Assembly: GCF_000429045.1 (NCBI RefSeq)
Contig: NZ_AUBC01000016.1
Coordinates: forward strand, 1-64,000
Length of the DNA stretch: 64,000 bases
Direction: 5' to 3'
Origin: Salinarimonas rosea DSM 21201
GTDB taxonomy: Bacteria > Pseudomonadota > Alphaproteobacteria > Rhizobiales > Beijerinckiaceae
This document shows, one piece after another, positions 54,879-63,599 of this stretch (its first letter is position 1; each line of letters opens with the position of its first letter). Made by a program: the position numbers and the translations under genes. The notes beneath the pieces are model-generated. The model did not search any database. It saw nothing but the letters and a program-made list of their open reading frames with translations, and was not told the DNA's origin.

Positions 54879-54927
54879 TTGACAGGGGCGCGGCGAGGCT
54901 CTTCCCTAGGTACTTCCGGAGCGGAAG
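54879..54927 (+). promoter_or_regulatory. TRAP operon promoter region and inverted repeat
   Basis: TTGACA at 54879-54884 is a good -35; the -10 is not clear. CTTCCG-GAG-CGGAAG at 54913-54927 is a perfect 6-bp inverted repeat, 19 bp before dctP. The same arms with another 3-bp centre occur at 41263-41277. Confidence 0.4.
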
Positions 54928-54946
54928 AAACAAGGGGACACCCTCG

Positions 54947-55975
54947 ATGATCTCAAGGCGCACACTCGTTCTCGCGGCCGGCCTCGCCGCCGCCGTCGTC
55001 GCCGGCCCGATGTCGGGCTCCGTGGCGGCCCAGGAATTCACCGCCCGCATCGGGCATCTCGAGTCGCCCCAGCAGCCGCGGCACCAGGGCCTGGAGATGG
55101 TCGCCGACCTCGTGGCGGAACGCACCGACGGCGCCGTCGTGTTCCAGCTCTATCCCGCCGGCCAGCTCGGCCAGGCGCGCGAGATGAACGAGGGCGTGCA
55201 GCTCGGCGTCATCGAGGGCACCGTCTCCCCCGCCGCCTTCCTGGCGGGCTTCAACCCGGCGGTGTCGATCCTCGACGTGCCGTTCGTCTACCCCGCCGAC
55301 CGCGAGCAGGCGAACGCGCTGCGCACCGGCGCCTTCGGCCAGGCCGTGCTCGACAGCTTCGAGCCGCGCGGCTTCGAGGCGATCGCCATTTGGCCGAACG
55401 GACGCAAGAGCTTCACCTCGAACAAGCCGCTCGAGGGCGTCGACGCCTTCGAGGGCCAGCGCTTCCGCGTGATGGATTCGCCCGTGCTGATCGAGCAGTT
55501 CAACGCGGTCGGCGCCTCCGCCGTGGCGCTCCCCTTCGGTGAGCTCTACACCGCGCTGCAGACGGGCGTGGTCGACGGGCAGGAGAACGCCCTCGATACG
55601 ATCGCCACGATGAAGTACAACGAGGTCCAGGACAACCTGCTCGTGTCCGGCCACGGCGCCAACGAGGACATCGTCCTGTTCAACCCGGGCTGGTGGGCCT
55701 CGCTGCCGCAGGAATACCGCGACGTGATCGTCGCCGCCTTCGACGAGGTCCGCCCGCAGGTCGAGGAGATCAAGGAGGCGTCCCAGCAGGCCGCTCTCGA
55801 GCGCCTCACGGAAGCCGGCATGAACGTGCGCGAGCTTACCGACGAGGAGCGCGCCACCCTGCGCGAGGCCATGTATCCCCGCGCCCGCGACGCCTATCTC
55901 GGGCTGGCCGGCGACGCGGGACAGGCGATCGTCGACGTCTACGAGGACCAGTACGCGGACGTGACCGGCGAGTGA
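54947..55975 (+). CDS. dctP: TRAP transporter solute-binding protein (DctP)
   Basis: The 342-residue protein has a signal peptide (MISRRTLVLAAGLAAAVVAG, cleavage near VAA-QEF) and DctP features: GHLESPQQPRHQG, FQLYPAGQLGQAREM, DVPFVYPADREQ, GQRFRVMDSPV with the substrate-carboxylate Arg, and PFGELYTALQTGVVDGQEN. It is followed, after an unusually long 293-bp gap, by dctQ and dctM. By position before pyrK-pyrD-carbamoylase-pyrE, its ligand may be orotate, dihydroorotate or carbamoylaspartate. Substrate is inferred only from neighbours. Confidence 0.92.
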   Translation: MISRRTLVLAAGLAAAVVAGPMSGSVAAQEFTARIGHLESPQQPRHQGLEMVADLVAERTDGAVVFQLYPAGQLGQAREMNEGVQLGVIEGTVSPAAFLAGFNPAVSILDVPFVYPADREQANALRTGAFGQAVLDSFEPRGFEAIAIWPNGRKSFTSNKPLEGVDAFEGQRFRVMDSPVLIEQFNAVGASAVALPFGELYTALQTGVVDGQENALDTIATMKYNEVQDNLLVSGHGANEDIVLFNPGWWASLPQEYRDVIVAAFDEVRPQVEEIKEASQQAALERLTEAGMNVRELTDEERATLREAMYPRARDAYLGLAGDAGQAIVDVYEDQYADVTGE

Positions 55976-56268
55976 TCGCCGGCATGTCCGACGCCCTCCC
56001 CACTCCCGCGGGCGTGTCGCTTCGCGCATCGTCCTGCGCCGTTCGCGGCGCACGACGAGCGTCTTCCCGGAGCGTTCTCGGGATCGGGGCGGGTCCATTT
56101 CCTTCCCTGTAGGGGGAGGAGAGAGCCGACGTCGACCTTCGGCGCGAGCCCGGTCGTCGACGCGGGGCTGCAGGGTTCCGCCGCACTGCGCGTCGGGACC
56201 GTTCACCGCCATGGAAGCCTGAACAGGGGAGCCTCGGACGCGAGGCCCCCAGCCGGAGACCAAGACCC
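55976..56268. other. 293-bp gap inside the TRAP operon
   Basis: No gene is evident. At 56100-56115 it carries TCCTTCCCTGTAGGGG, identical to part of the foldback arm at 15337, so it is probably a remnant or solo half of that repeat. The ribosome site of dctQ lies at its end. Confidence 0.5.
56100..56115. repeat. Solo half of the 15337-type palindromic repeat
   Basis: The 16 nt TCCTTCCCTGTAGGGG match 15337-15352 exactly; the second arm is not found nearby. It shows that the repeat family is dispersed in the genome. Confidence 0.55.
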
Positions 56269-56778
56269 GTGATCGCGCTCCTGCGGGCGATCGCGACGGT
56301 GGAGCGGGTGCTCCTCGCGTCGCTCATGATCGCCATGACGCTCCTCTACAGCGGCGCCGTCCTCGTGCGCGAGGTCTCGGACGAGCTCTATCGCGAGCTC
56401 GCCTGGGTCGACGAGGCCACGCGCTGGCTGATGGTGTGGATGGTCTTCCTCGGCCTCGGCCTCGCGCTGGAGCAGGGCAAGCACGTGGCGATGACCTCGC
56501 TGCTGGCGACCTTCTCGCAGCGCGCCCGCCGCATGGTGCGCCGGGCGATCGACGCCGTCGGCCTCGCCTTCTCGCTCGCCATCGTCTGGTTCGGCTGGGA
56601 CATCACGCGCCTCGTGCTCGGCACCGGCCAGGTGAGCCCGACGCTGGGGCTCACGACGGCGATCCTCTACCTCGCCCTTCCCGTCGGCTTCGCGCTGCTC
56701 GCGCTGCGCTACCTCGCGGGCCTGCTCGGCATCCAGGACCGGGCCCTCGAGCACGAGCATCCGGAGCGCCCGTCATGA
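56269..56778 (+). CDS. dctQ: TRAP transporter small membrane subunit (DctQ)
   Basis: The 169-residue protein has four membrane helices and the DctQ signature ELAWVDEATRWLMVWMVFLG, where the conserved W/E/R region lies between helices 2 and 3. The start is GTG at 56269 with GGAGAC upstream. It overlaps dctM by ATGA. It links the binding protein to the DctM ion-coupled channel. Confidence 0.9.
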   Translation: MIALLRAIATVERVLLASLMIAMTLLYSGAVLVREVSDELYRELAWVDEATRWLMVWMVFLGLGLALEQGKHVAMTSLLATFSQRARRMVRRAIDAVGLAFSLAIVWFGWDITRLVLGTGQVSPTLGLTTAILYLALPVGFALLALRYLAGLLGIQDRALEHEHPERPS

Positions 56779-58058
56779 TCGTCGCCGCGCTCTTCGCCCT
56801 CGCGATCCTCCTCCTGGTGCTCGGCTTCGAGATGCTGCTCGTGCTCGGGCTGCCGGGGCTGATGATCAAGGAGATCTGGTTCGACCGCCTGCCGGACATC
56901 GTCATCGGTCAGAAGATCGTCGGCGGCATCAACCACTCGACGCTGCTCGCGATCCCCTTCTTCATCTTCGCCGCCGAGCTGATGGCGAGCGGGCGCATCG
57001 CGCGCGACCTGACGACGCTGGTGAAGGCCTTCCTCGGCCACCGCGCCGGCGGCATCGGCCACACGACGATCGGCGCCTGTGCCGCCTTCGGCGCGGTCTC
57101 GGGCTCGGCGCCGGCGACCGTCGCGGCGCTCGGGCGGATCATGTACCCCGAGCTGATCAAGTCGGGCTACAAGGACCGCTTCGCGCTGGGCCTCATCGTC
57201 TCCTCGGCGGAGACGGCGCTTCTCATCCCGCCGTCGATCACGCTGATCATCTACGGCTGGCTCACGGGCACCTCGATCACGGGGCTCTTCGCCGGCGGGC
57301 TCGTCATCGGCCTCGTGCTGGCCTTCGCCTTCGCGCTCTACGTGATGTGGGACAGCTACCGCATGGGCCGCCAGGCGACGCCCGCGCCGTCGCTGCGCGA
57401 GCGGGTGCGCGCAGCGGGCGCCGCCGGCTGGGCGCTGGGGCTGCCGGTGATCATCCTCGGCGGCATCTACGGCGGCATCTTCACGCCGACGGAGGCCGCG
57501 GCCGTGAGCGTCGTCTACGCGGTCTTCGTCGAGGCGGTGGTCTATCGCGAGCTGAGCTTCGCCGGCCTCTTCGGCGTCGCCGGCCGCGCGGCGGTGACCA
57601 ACACGGTGATCTTCATCCTGCTGGGGATGGGGAGCCTCGTGTCCTACTTCATCACCCTCGCCCAGCTGCCAGGGCTCGTGATCGATTTCATGCAGGCGAT
57701 CGAGGCGAACTGGATCGTCTTCCTGATGATCGTCAACCTGCTGTTCCTGGTCGCCGGCATGTTCATCGACCCGAACTCGGCGCTGCTGGTGCTCGTGCCC
57801 GCACTCTATCCGGTGGCGATGACCTTCGGCATCGATCCCGTCCATTTCGGGCTCATCGTGTCCCTGAACATCTGCATCGGGATGATCACGCCGCCCTTCG
57901 GGCTCGACATCTTCGTCGCGTCCTCCACCCTCGAGAAGCCTGTGGCGACCATCATCGCGGGCGTCTGGCCGTTCGTGCTGATCAACCTCGCGACCCTGAT
58001 GGTCGTGACCTACGTGCCCCAGCTCTCGACCTTCTTCCCCAGGCTGATCCTCGGCTGA
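56775..58058 (+). CDS. dctM: TRAP transporter large membrane subunit (DctM)
   Basis: The 427-residue protein has about twelve helices and DctM motifs: IPFFIFAAELMASGRIARDL, GAVSGSAPATVAALGRIMYP, LIPPSITLIIYGWLTG, GIFTPTEAAAVSVVYA and GMITPPFGLDIFVAS. It drives uptake by an ion gradient. The ATG at 56775 overlaps dctQ. It is followed 14 bp later by pyrK, strongly suggesting co-transcription of transport and orotate metabolism. Confidence 0.95.
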   Translation: MIVAALFALAILLLVLGFEMLLVLGLPGLMIKEIWFDRLPDIVIGQKIVGGINHSTLLAIPFFIFAAELMASGRIARDLTTLVKAFLGHRAGGIGHTTIGACAAFGAVSGSAPATVAALGRIMYPELIKSGYKDRFALGLIVSSAETALLIPPSITLIIYGWLTGTSITGLFAGGLVIGLVLAFAFALYVMWDSYRMGRQATPAPSLRERVRAAGAAGWALGLPVIILGGIYGGIFTPTEAAAVSVVYAVFVEAVVYRELSFAGLFGVAGRAAVTNTVIFILLGMGSLVSYFITLAQLPGLVIDFMQAIEANWIVFLMIVNLLFLVAGMFIDPNSALLVLVPALYPVAMTFGIDPVHFGLIVSLNICIGMITPPFGLDIFVASSTLEKPVATIIAGVWPFVLINLATLMVVTYVPQLSTFFPRLILG

Positions 58059-58072
58059 GGAGAGCGCTTCCC

Positions 58073-58930
58073 ATGATGATGCCCATGCTCGATCCCGACG
58101 TCGTTCCCCCGGCGGCGCCCGCGCGCCCGGTGCCGGGGCGCCCCCTGGAGATCGAGGCGCTGGTGCGCGAGCACGTCTGCGTCAACGACGAGTACCGCTA
58201 CCTCTCGCTCGACCTGCCCGACGGCGTGCCCCACGCGCGACCGGGCCAGTTCTACCACCTGCTCTGCCCGGGCGGCGACGGGCTCGAGCCCTTCTTCCGC
58301 CGGCCGATGAGCGTCTACCGCGTCGAGCCGGAGCGAAACCGCGTCGGCTTCCTCTACAAGGTGACCGGCACCGGCACCGCGGCGATGGCGCGGCTGTGGC
58401 CCGGTGACGGGTTCAACATCTTCGGCCCGCTCGGCATCGGCTTCACGCTCCCCGCCGACACGGCGCCGATCGTGCTGCTGGGCCGCGGCGTCGGCCTCGC
58501 CACGATGGGGCCCCTCGTGCCCTTCGCCCGCGAGAACGGCCACCGGGTCACCGCCGTCCTGAGCGCACGGGCGCCCGAGCTCCTGATGTCGGTCGAGGAG
58601 ATGCGCATCGCCGGGGCCGACGTGCTCACGGTGACGGATTCCGAGGGCACCTCCGCCGTCCCGCACGTCGAGGGGCTGCTCGAGGACCTCGTCGCGCAGG
58701 GGCGCTGCGGAGCGCTATACGTCTGCGGCTCGAGCCGCCTCACGCGCCTCGCCCAGAGCGTCGCCGCGCGCCACGGCCTGTTCGGCGAGGTCGCGCTCGA
58801 GCAGCAGATGGCCTGCGGCGTCGGCGTCTGCTTCTGCTGCGTCCGGCCCTTCCGGGAGAACGGCGAGACGGTGCACCGTCGCGTGTGCTGCGAGGGGCCG
58901 GTGTTCCCGCTCGCGGAGGCGCTGGCATGA
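58073..58930 (+). CDS. pyrK: Dihydroorotate dehydrogenase electron-transfer subunit (PyrK-like)
   Basis: The 285-residue flavoprotein has a ferredoxin-reductase-type FAD domain (GQFYHLLCPGGDGLEPFFRRP, with RRPMSVY for FAD), an NAD domain (IVLLGRGVGLATMGPL) and a C-terminal Cys cluster QQMACGVGVCFCC...RRVCCEG fitting the [2Fe-2S] site of PyrK. It passes electrons between NAD(H) and the FMN of class-1B PyrD. ATG at 58073 follows GAGGAGAG; two further in-frame ATG follow. It overlaps pyrD by 4 bp. Presence of PyrK marks the NAD-linked DHODH type, rare in Proteobacteria. Confidence 0.92.
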   Translation: MMMPMLDPDVVPPAAPARPVPGRPLEIEALVREHVCVNDEYRYLSLDLPDGVPHARPGQFYHLLCPGGDGLEPFFRRPMSVYRVEPERNRVGFLYKVTGTGTAAMARLWPGDGFNIFGPLGIGFTLPADTAPIVLLGRGVGLATMGPLVPFARENGHRVTAVLSARAPELLMSVEEMRIAGADVLTVTDSEGTSAVPHVEGLLEDLVAQGRCGALYVCGSSRLTRLAQSVAARHGLFGEVALEQQMACGVGVCFCCVRPFRENGETVHRRVCCEGPVFPLAEALA

Positions 58931-59880
58931 TCGACCTCTCCGTCTCCTGCGGCGGGCTCGCGCTCGCCAACCCCGTCATGCCGGCGTCGGGCACGTTCGG
59001 CCTCGAGCAGGCCGGCATCTTCGATTTCGAGCGGCTCGGCGCCTTCGTGACGAAGACGATCACCCCCGACAAGCGGCTGGGGAACCCGACGCCGCGGGTG
59101 TCGGAAGTGCCGAGGGGCATGCTCAACTCGATCGGCATCCCGTCGAAGGGCGCCGACGCCTTCGTGCGGGACGTCATCCCGCGTTTCGCGCAATGGCGCC
59201 CGCCCCTCGTCGTCTCGATCTCGGCGAACACGCCGGACGCCTTCGCCGACCTCGCCCGCACGGTGAGCGTGGCCGGCGTCGCGGCGATCGAGATCAACAT
59301 CTCCTGCCCGAACCTCGAGGACGACGGCAAGGCCTTCGCCATGCGCCCGGAGAGCACGCGCGAGATCGTGCGGCGCCTGCGCGACGCGACCGCCCTTCCC
59401 CTCTGGGCGAAGCTGACGCCGAACGCCGGCGACGTGGGCGCGGTGGCACAGGCGGCCGAGGAGGGCGGCGCCGACGCCCTCGTCGTCGCCAACACCATCC
59501 TCGCCATGAGCGTCGACGTCGACACCCGTCGCCCGAGCCTCGGCAACGTCATGGGTGGCCTCTCCGGGCCGGCGGTGAAGCCGATCATCCTGCGCATGGC
59601 CTACCAATGCGCGCGGGCCGCGACCATCCCGGTGATCGGCTGCGGCGGCATCGCCACCGCGAAGGACGCGCTCGAGTTCCTCATCGTCGGCTGCCGCGCA
59701 GTGCAGGTCGGCACCGCCTCCTTCATTCACCCGAGCGCCCTCGTGGACGTCATCGACGATCTCGAGGACCATTGTCGCGCCAACGGCATCGCACGGATCG
59801 AGGACGTGATCGGCTCCCTCGACCTCACCCAGGCGGAGCGCGACATGATCGGTGATGCGGCTCTGGAGGCACACGCATGA
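58927..59880 (+). CDS. pyrD: Class 1 (1B) dihydroorotate dehydrogenase catalytic subunit
   Basis: The 317-residue FMN barrel has NISCPN with the class-1 catalytic Cys127 (class 2 has Ser), GLEQAGIFDFERLGAFVTKT, PRGMLNSIGIPSKG, WAKLTPNAG and GGLSGPAVKPI, all class 1B. It couples dihydroorotate and orotate to NAD via PyrK. The class-1B enzyme can reduce orotate in orotate-fermenting bacteria. Alphaproteobacteria usually use membrane-bound class 2 PyrD, so this copy is probably extra. ATG at 58927 overlaps pyrK; its stop overlaps the amidohydrolase ATG. Confidence 0.94.
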   Translation: MIDLSVSCGGLALANPVMPASGTFGLEQAGIFDFERLGAFVTKTITPDKRLGNPTPRVSEVPRGMLNSIGIPSKGADAFVRDVIPRFAQWRPPLVVSISANTPDAFADLARTVSVAGVAAIEINISCPNLEDDGKAFAMRPESTREIVRRLRDATALPLWAKLTPNAGDVGAVAQAAEEGGADALVVANTILAMSVDVDTRRPSLGNVMGGLSGPAVKPIILRMAYQCARAATIPVIGCGGIATAKDALEFLIVGCRAVQVGTASFIHPSALVDVIDDLEDHCRANGIARIEDVIGSLDLTQAERDMIGDAALEAHA

Positions 59881-61190
59881 ACCTGCGCACCGATCCCGCT
59901 GCGACGGCCGTCGATCTCGCGAGCCTCGATCTGCGCGCGCTGGCCGAGCGCCTCTTCACGGACGCGGCCGCGCTGTCGCCGGACCGCGTCGGCCTCTCGC
60001 GCCCCGCCTACAGCGCCGTCGAGAGCCGGATGCTCGCCCATCTCGAGGAGACCGCCCGCGCCCACGGCCTCGAGACCTGGCGCGATCCCGGCGACAACCT
60101 CGTGATCGCGGCCCCCGGCGACACCGATCCGGCGGCGCGGGCGGGCTATCTCGGCTCGCACGTCGACACCGTGCCGGAAGGCGGCAACTACGACGGCCTC
60201 GCGGGCGTCGTCGCGGGCCTCCTCGCGCTGCTCGCCAACGTCCGCGACGGCACCAGCGCGGGGCGCGTGCCGCTGCGGGTGCTGGCGCTGCGCGGCGAGG
60301 AGAGCGCCTGGTTCGGGCGCGCCTACATGGGCTCGCTCGCCCTGTTCGGCCGCCTCGGCGGCGCGGCGCTCGAGGCCAGGCGCCGCGACGGCGTCGGCAC
60401 GCTCGCCGACGCCATGCGCGAGACGGGCCTTCCCGTCGAGCGCATCGCCGCCGGCGAGCCGCTCGTCGACCCGAAGGCCTTCGCCTTCTTCGTCGAGCTC
60501 CACATCGAGCAGGGCCCCGTCCTGGTCGAGCGCAAGTGGCCCGTCGCCGGCGTCACCGGCATCCGCGGCAACATCCGCCACCGCGAGATCCGCTGCCTCG
60601 GCGAGGCCGGCCATTCCGGCGCCGTGCCGCGCTGGCTGAGGCGCGACGCCGTCTTCGCCATGTGCGAGCTCGTCATGCGCATGGACGAGCACTGGGCGAC
60701 CATCCAGCAGCACGGCGGCGACCTCGTGCTGACCACGGGCATCGTCCAGACGGACGCCGCCCACCACGCCATGTCGCGCATCCCCGGCGAGGTCTCCTTC
60801 AGCTTCGAGGCGCGCAGCCTCGACGCCGGCACGCTCGAGGCCGTGGAACGCCTCGCCCACGCGGAAGCGCGGGCGATCGAGCGCGATCGCGGCGTGCGCT
60901 TCCACTTCGACGAGCCGGTGCGCTCCGCCCCGGCGAGCCTCGATCCGGCGATCCTCCAGGCGATCCTCGCCGAGATGGAGGGCGAGGGCCTGCCCGCGGA
61001 GACGGTGCCGAGCGGCGCGGGGCACGACGCCGCCGTGTTCGCCCAGGCGGGCGTGCCGAGCGGCATGATCTTCGTGCGCAACACCAAGGGATCGCACAAT
61101 CCGAACGAGCACATGGAGGTCGACGACCTGATGGTCGCCGTCGGCGTCATGAGCCGGCTCGGGAAGACGCTGGTGGATCGCGCGAAATGA
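59877..61190 (+). CDS. M20-family carbamoylase-type amidohydrolase (candidate ureidosuccinase)
   Basis: The 437-residue protein shows the binuclear-metal M20 layout of N-carbamoyl-L-amino-acid hydrolases and allantoate amidohydrolases: GSHVDTVPEGGNYDG (His95, Asp106), LRGEESAWFG (Glu141/142), ELHIEQGPVL (His209) and a final SHNPNEHM His. Family members hydrolyse N-carbamoyl groups to amine, CO2 and NH3. Sitting between class-1B pyrD and pyrE, with dihydroorotase nearby, N-carbamoyl-L-aspartate is the obvious substrate, giving aspartate. That assignment is inferred; hydantoin or allantoate derivatives remain possible. It overlaps pyrD by ATGA. Confidence 0.85.
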   Translation: MNLRTDPAATAVDLASLDLRALAERLFTDAAALSPDRVGLSRPAYSAVESRMLAHLEETARAHGLETWRDPGDNLVIAAPGDTDPAARAGYLGSHVDTVPEGGNYDGLAGVVAGLLALLANVRDGTSAGRVPLRVLALRGEESAWFGRAYMGSLALFGRLGGAALEARRRDGVGTLADAMRETGLPVERIAAGEPLVDPKAFAFFVELHIEQGPVLVERKWPVAGVTGIRGNIRHREIRCLGEAGHSGAVPRWLRRDAVFAMCELVMRMDEHWATIQQHGGDLVLTTGIVQTDAAHHAMSRIPGEVSFSFEARSLDAGTLEAVERLAHAEARAIERDRGVRFHFDEPVRSAPASLDPAILQAILAEMEGEGLPAETVPSGAGHDAAVFAQAGVPSGMIFVRNTKGSHNPNEHMEVDDLMVAVGVMSRLGKTLVDRAK

Positions 61191-61214
61191 GCCGTGCGCA
61201 ACGGCCATACGGCG

Positions 61215-61244
61215 TTGGACGTCCCCCCGTTCACCGGCTAGATG
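61215..61244 (+). promoter_or_regulatory. Candidate internal promoter for pyrE
   Basis: TTGGAC (61215-61220) and TAGATG (61239-61244) are 18 bp apart, 32 bp before the pyrE GTG, in an 85-bp gap. It may let pyrE be expressed independently of the upstream genes. Confidence 0.35.
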
Positions 61245-61275
61245 AGGCGCCGCGCGCCGATGGAGGGACGATCCC

Positions 61276-61968
61276 GTGACGAATTTCACCGACAAGGCTC
61301 TGATCGCCGAGCTCACCGCCAAGATGCTGCTCGAGGTGCAGGCGGTGCATTTCCGGGCCGACGAGCCCTTCCGCTTCACCTCCGGCTGGGCGAGCCCGGT
61401 CTACATCGACTGCCGCAAGCTGATCTCGTACCCGCGCATCCGCAACACGCTGATGGACTTCGCAGCCTCCGTGATCCTGCGCGACATCGGTTTCGAGTCG
61501 CTCGACGCCATCGCCGGCGGTGAGACCGCGGGCATCCCTTTCGCCGCCTGGATCGCGGACCGGCTCTCCATGCCGATGCAGTACGTCCGCAAGAAGCCCA
61601 AGGGCTTCGGCCGGGATGCTCAGATCGAGGGCGATTTCCGCGAGGGCGCGCGCATCGTGCTGGTCGAGGACCTCTCGACGGACGGCCGCTCGAAGATCCG
61701 CTTCTGCGAGGCGCTGCGCGCCGCGGGGCTGACGGTGGAGCACACCTTCGTGATCTTCCACTACGACATTTTCCCGCAGACCAAGGAGACGCTGAGCGAG
61801 CACGGCATCACCATGCACTCGCTCGCCACCTGGTGGGACGTGCTGGCGGTCGCGCGCAAGCAGGGCTACTTCGCCGCCGAGACCCTTAACGAGGTCGAGG
61901 CCTTCCTCAACAGCCCGATGGAATGGTCGGCGGCGCACGGCGGGGCGAGCAGCTTCCCGCAGAGCTGA
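61276..61968 (+). CDS. pyrE: Orotate phosphoribosyltransferase
   Basis: The 230-residue type-I PRTase joins orotate and PRPP to OMP. The PRPP motif [14 protein letters not shown] and the substrate loop [16 protein letters not shown] are intact; [16 protein letters not shown] is the N-terminal signature. The start is GTG at 61276 with GGAGGGAC upstream. In this context it can capture imported orotate for UMP synthesis, while the PyrD/PyrC/carbamoylase branch degrades the rest. It is followed after 19 bp by a small gene. Confidence 0.95.
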   Translation: MTNFTDKALIAELTAKMLLEVQAVHFRADEPFRFTSGWASPVYIDCRKLISYPRIRNTLMDFAASVILRDIGFESLDAIAGGETAGIPFAAWIADRLSMPMQYVRKKPKGFGRDAQIEGDFREGARIVLVEDLSTDGRSKIRFCEALRAAGLTVEHTFVIFHYDIFPQTKETLSEHGITMHSLATWWDVLAVARKQGYFAAETLNEVEAFLNSPMEWSAAHGGASSFPQS

Positions 61969-61987
61969 TCCTCAGGAGCAAGAAGAC

Positions 61988-62299
61988 ATGCTGGACGACG
62001 TCAAGCGCATCCTCGTCGACGGTCCCCTCGGCGTCCACACCGCCGAGGAGTTCATCCAGGCCTGCCTCGCGCGGGCCGCGAAGCCGGGCGACCCGGACAC
62101 CGTCGCGCTGTTCGTGCTCGCACGCCTCGCCCAGCCCTTCTGCGACTTCTACGCCGACCAGGCGCTGAGCGAGGCGACGGCCGTCGGCTTCCGCGATCGC
62201 ATGGTGGCGACGATCGACGCCTACGGCGCGGCGGGAACGCCGGAGGCACGCGACGCCGCGCTGGCGCAGGCGATCCGCGAGGCGCTGGCCGCCGCCTGA
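61988..62299 (+). CDS. Small hypothetical protein downstream of pyrE
   Basis: The 103-residue acidic protein begins MLDDVKRILVDGPLGVHTAEEF and appears helical, without membrane segment, signal or Cys cluster. It follows pyrE by 19 bp with an AGGAGCAAGAAG ribosome site, so it is probably the last gene of the pyrimidine operon. I do not recognise a family. Confidence 0.6.
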   Translation: MLDDVKRILVDGPLGVHTAEEFIQACLARAAKPGDPDTVALFVLARLAQPFCDFYADQALSEATAVGFRDRMVATIDAYGAAGTPEARDAALAQAIREALAAA

Positions 62300-62349
62300 A
62301 CGGCGCAGCCGGCATGCCGGCCGCCGTCGCCGGTGCGGCGGGGTCGGCG

Positions 62350-62688
62350 TCACTTCAGCGGGTCGTGCCCCCAGTTCATCAGGGAGTAGCGCCAGCGCGA
62401 GTGCTCCTTGTCGTCGCTCGGGCCGCCCTGCTTCGCGTGGCGGTGGACGTATCCGACGACCGCCCTCATGTGCGCGTAGTCGTCGTCCGCCAGCTCCGCC
62501 TTCTTCTTGCGCGCGATCTCGACGATGCGCCGTCCGGACTTGTGGCCGACCGCCTCGTTCTCGCCCTCGTGCGTCCAGCCGACGTTCTGCGACTCCTCGG
62601 TCTCGAGCCAGTCCTCGAGTTCCCGGGGCGACATGTTCACCGCCTCCTCGAAGTCGCGATAGATCTCCTGCTTGCGTGCGTCCTCCAT
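62350..62688 (-). CDS. DUF3140 protein
   Basis: The 112-residue protein contains EIYRDFEEAVNMSPRELEDW, LETEESQNVG and VGHKSGRRIVEIARKKKAE, matching the DUF3140 pattern in which a short helical domain includes a basic KSGRRI motif. It is polar and has no export signal. The ATG at 62688 gives MEDARKQEIY. It is convergent with the pyrE operon and downstream of a glycosyltransferase gene. Role unknown; members are often small DNA-associated or stress-linked proteins, but that is not shown here. Confidence 0.8.
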   Translation of the reverse strand: MEDARKQEIYRDFEEAVNMSPRELEDWLETEESQNVGWTHEGENEAVGHKSGRRIVEIARKKKAELADDDYAHMRAVVGYVHRHAKQGGPSDDKEHSRWRYSLMNWGHDPLK

Positions 62689-62774
62689 GGACCGCCTCCC
62701 TGGTTCACGAGGCGGGGGAACGCGCGAGGCCGGCGACGGGTCGAGCGACGCACCGTCGCGTCCCCCGCCTCCGC

Positions 62775-63599
62775 TCACGCTCGCGGCGGCTCGCCGGCAG
62801 AGGCCAGGCCCCCTGCGGCCGCCAGCGCGGAGCGATCGAGCCCGAAGCGCGCGAGGAGCGCGTCGTCGACCGGTCGGCCGCGGCGGCGCAGCGCGCCGTT
62901 GAGATCGGCGCGCCAGGCGGCGAAGGGGCCGTAGCGCTCGGAATGGTTCTGGGCCGTGCCGACCAGGTACGCGCCGCGCGTCGGCAGCGCGACGACGCGC
63001 GCGCCGCGGGCGGCGGCGGCCTCCGGCCAGTCGTGGTGATCGCGCAGCATGTGGAGCGGGTTGCGCCGCAGCGGATCCGGATCGTCCGGGCGCAGGCGGG
63101 CGACGATCGACGAGCCGCACAGCGCGTAGAACGGCCGCTCGAACACGCCGGGAAACGGCAGCGGTGCCGTCTGTCCGGTGGCGAAGTCGATCATGTCGCC
63201 CTGCGCGAGGACGCCGCCGAGCGTCTCCGGGTCCACGGTGGCGCGGGCCACCGCGACGAGGTCGCGGGGAACCCAGTCGTCCGCGTCGACGAGCATCAGC
63301 CAGCCGTCGCCGTCGCGCATCGCCGCTTCGCCGAGCGCGTGCTTCTTGCGGCCGGCGTCGTTGTTGGCCGCATCGGGCGCGTCCGCGCGCCAGCCCGCCT
63401 CGACGAAGCGCACGCGCGGATCGTCGGGCAGGGTCGCGGGCCGGTCCTGGCCCGTGACGAGGACGCGGAAATCGGGGTCGGTCTGCGCGAGAATGCTGCG
63501 CAGCGTGAGCGCCAGCAGGGTCTCGACACGCGCGAAGTCGTCGCTGCCCGCGCGGCCGACGAGCGGGATCCCGAACGTGAACGGATGATGGCACGCCAT
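62775..63599 (-). CDS. GT-A-type glycosyltransferase
   Basis: The 274-residue protein begins MACHHPFTFGIPLVGRAG and has LLALTLRSILAQTDPDFRVL, a typical family 2-like nucleotide-binding opening, and LMLVDADDWVPRDLV, a DxD metal motif near residue 100. The later half (SSIVARLRPDDPDPLRRNPL and the AAARGARVVALP segment) resembles putative rhamnosyl or galactosyl transferases. It is not next to the EPS locus and its acceptor is unknown. It has an ATG start at 63599. Confidence 0.75.
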   Translation of the reverse strand: MACHHPFTFGIPLVGRAGSDDFARVETLLALTLRSILAQTDPDFRVLVTGQDRPATLPDDPRVRFVEAGWRADAPDAANNDAGRKKHALGEAAMRDGDGWLMLVDADDWVPRDLVAVARATVDPETLGGVLAQGDMIDFATGQTAPLPFPGVFERPFYALCGSSIVARLRPDDPDPLRRNPLHMLRDHHDWPEAAAARGARVVALPTRGAYLVGTAQNHSERYGPFAAWRADLNGALRRRGRPVDDALLARFGLDRSALAAAGGLASAGEPPRA

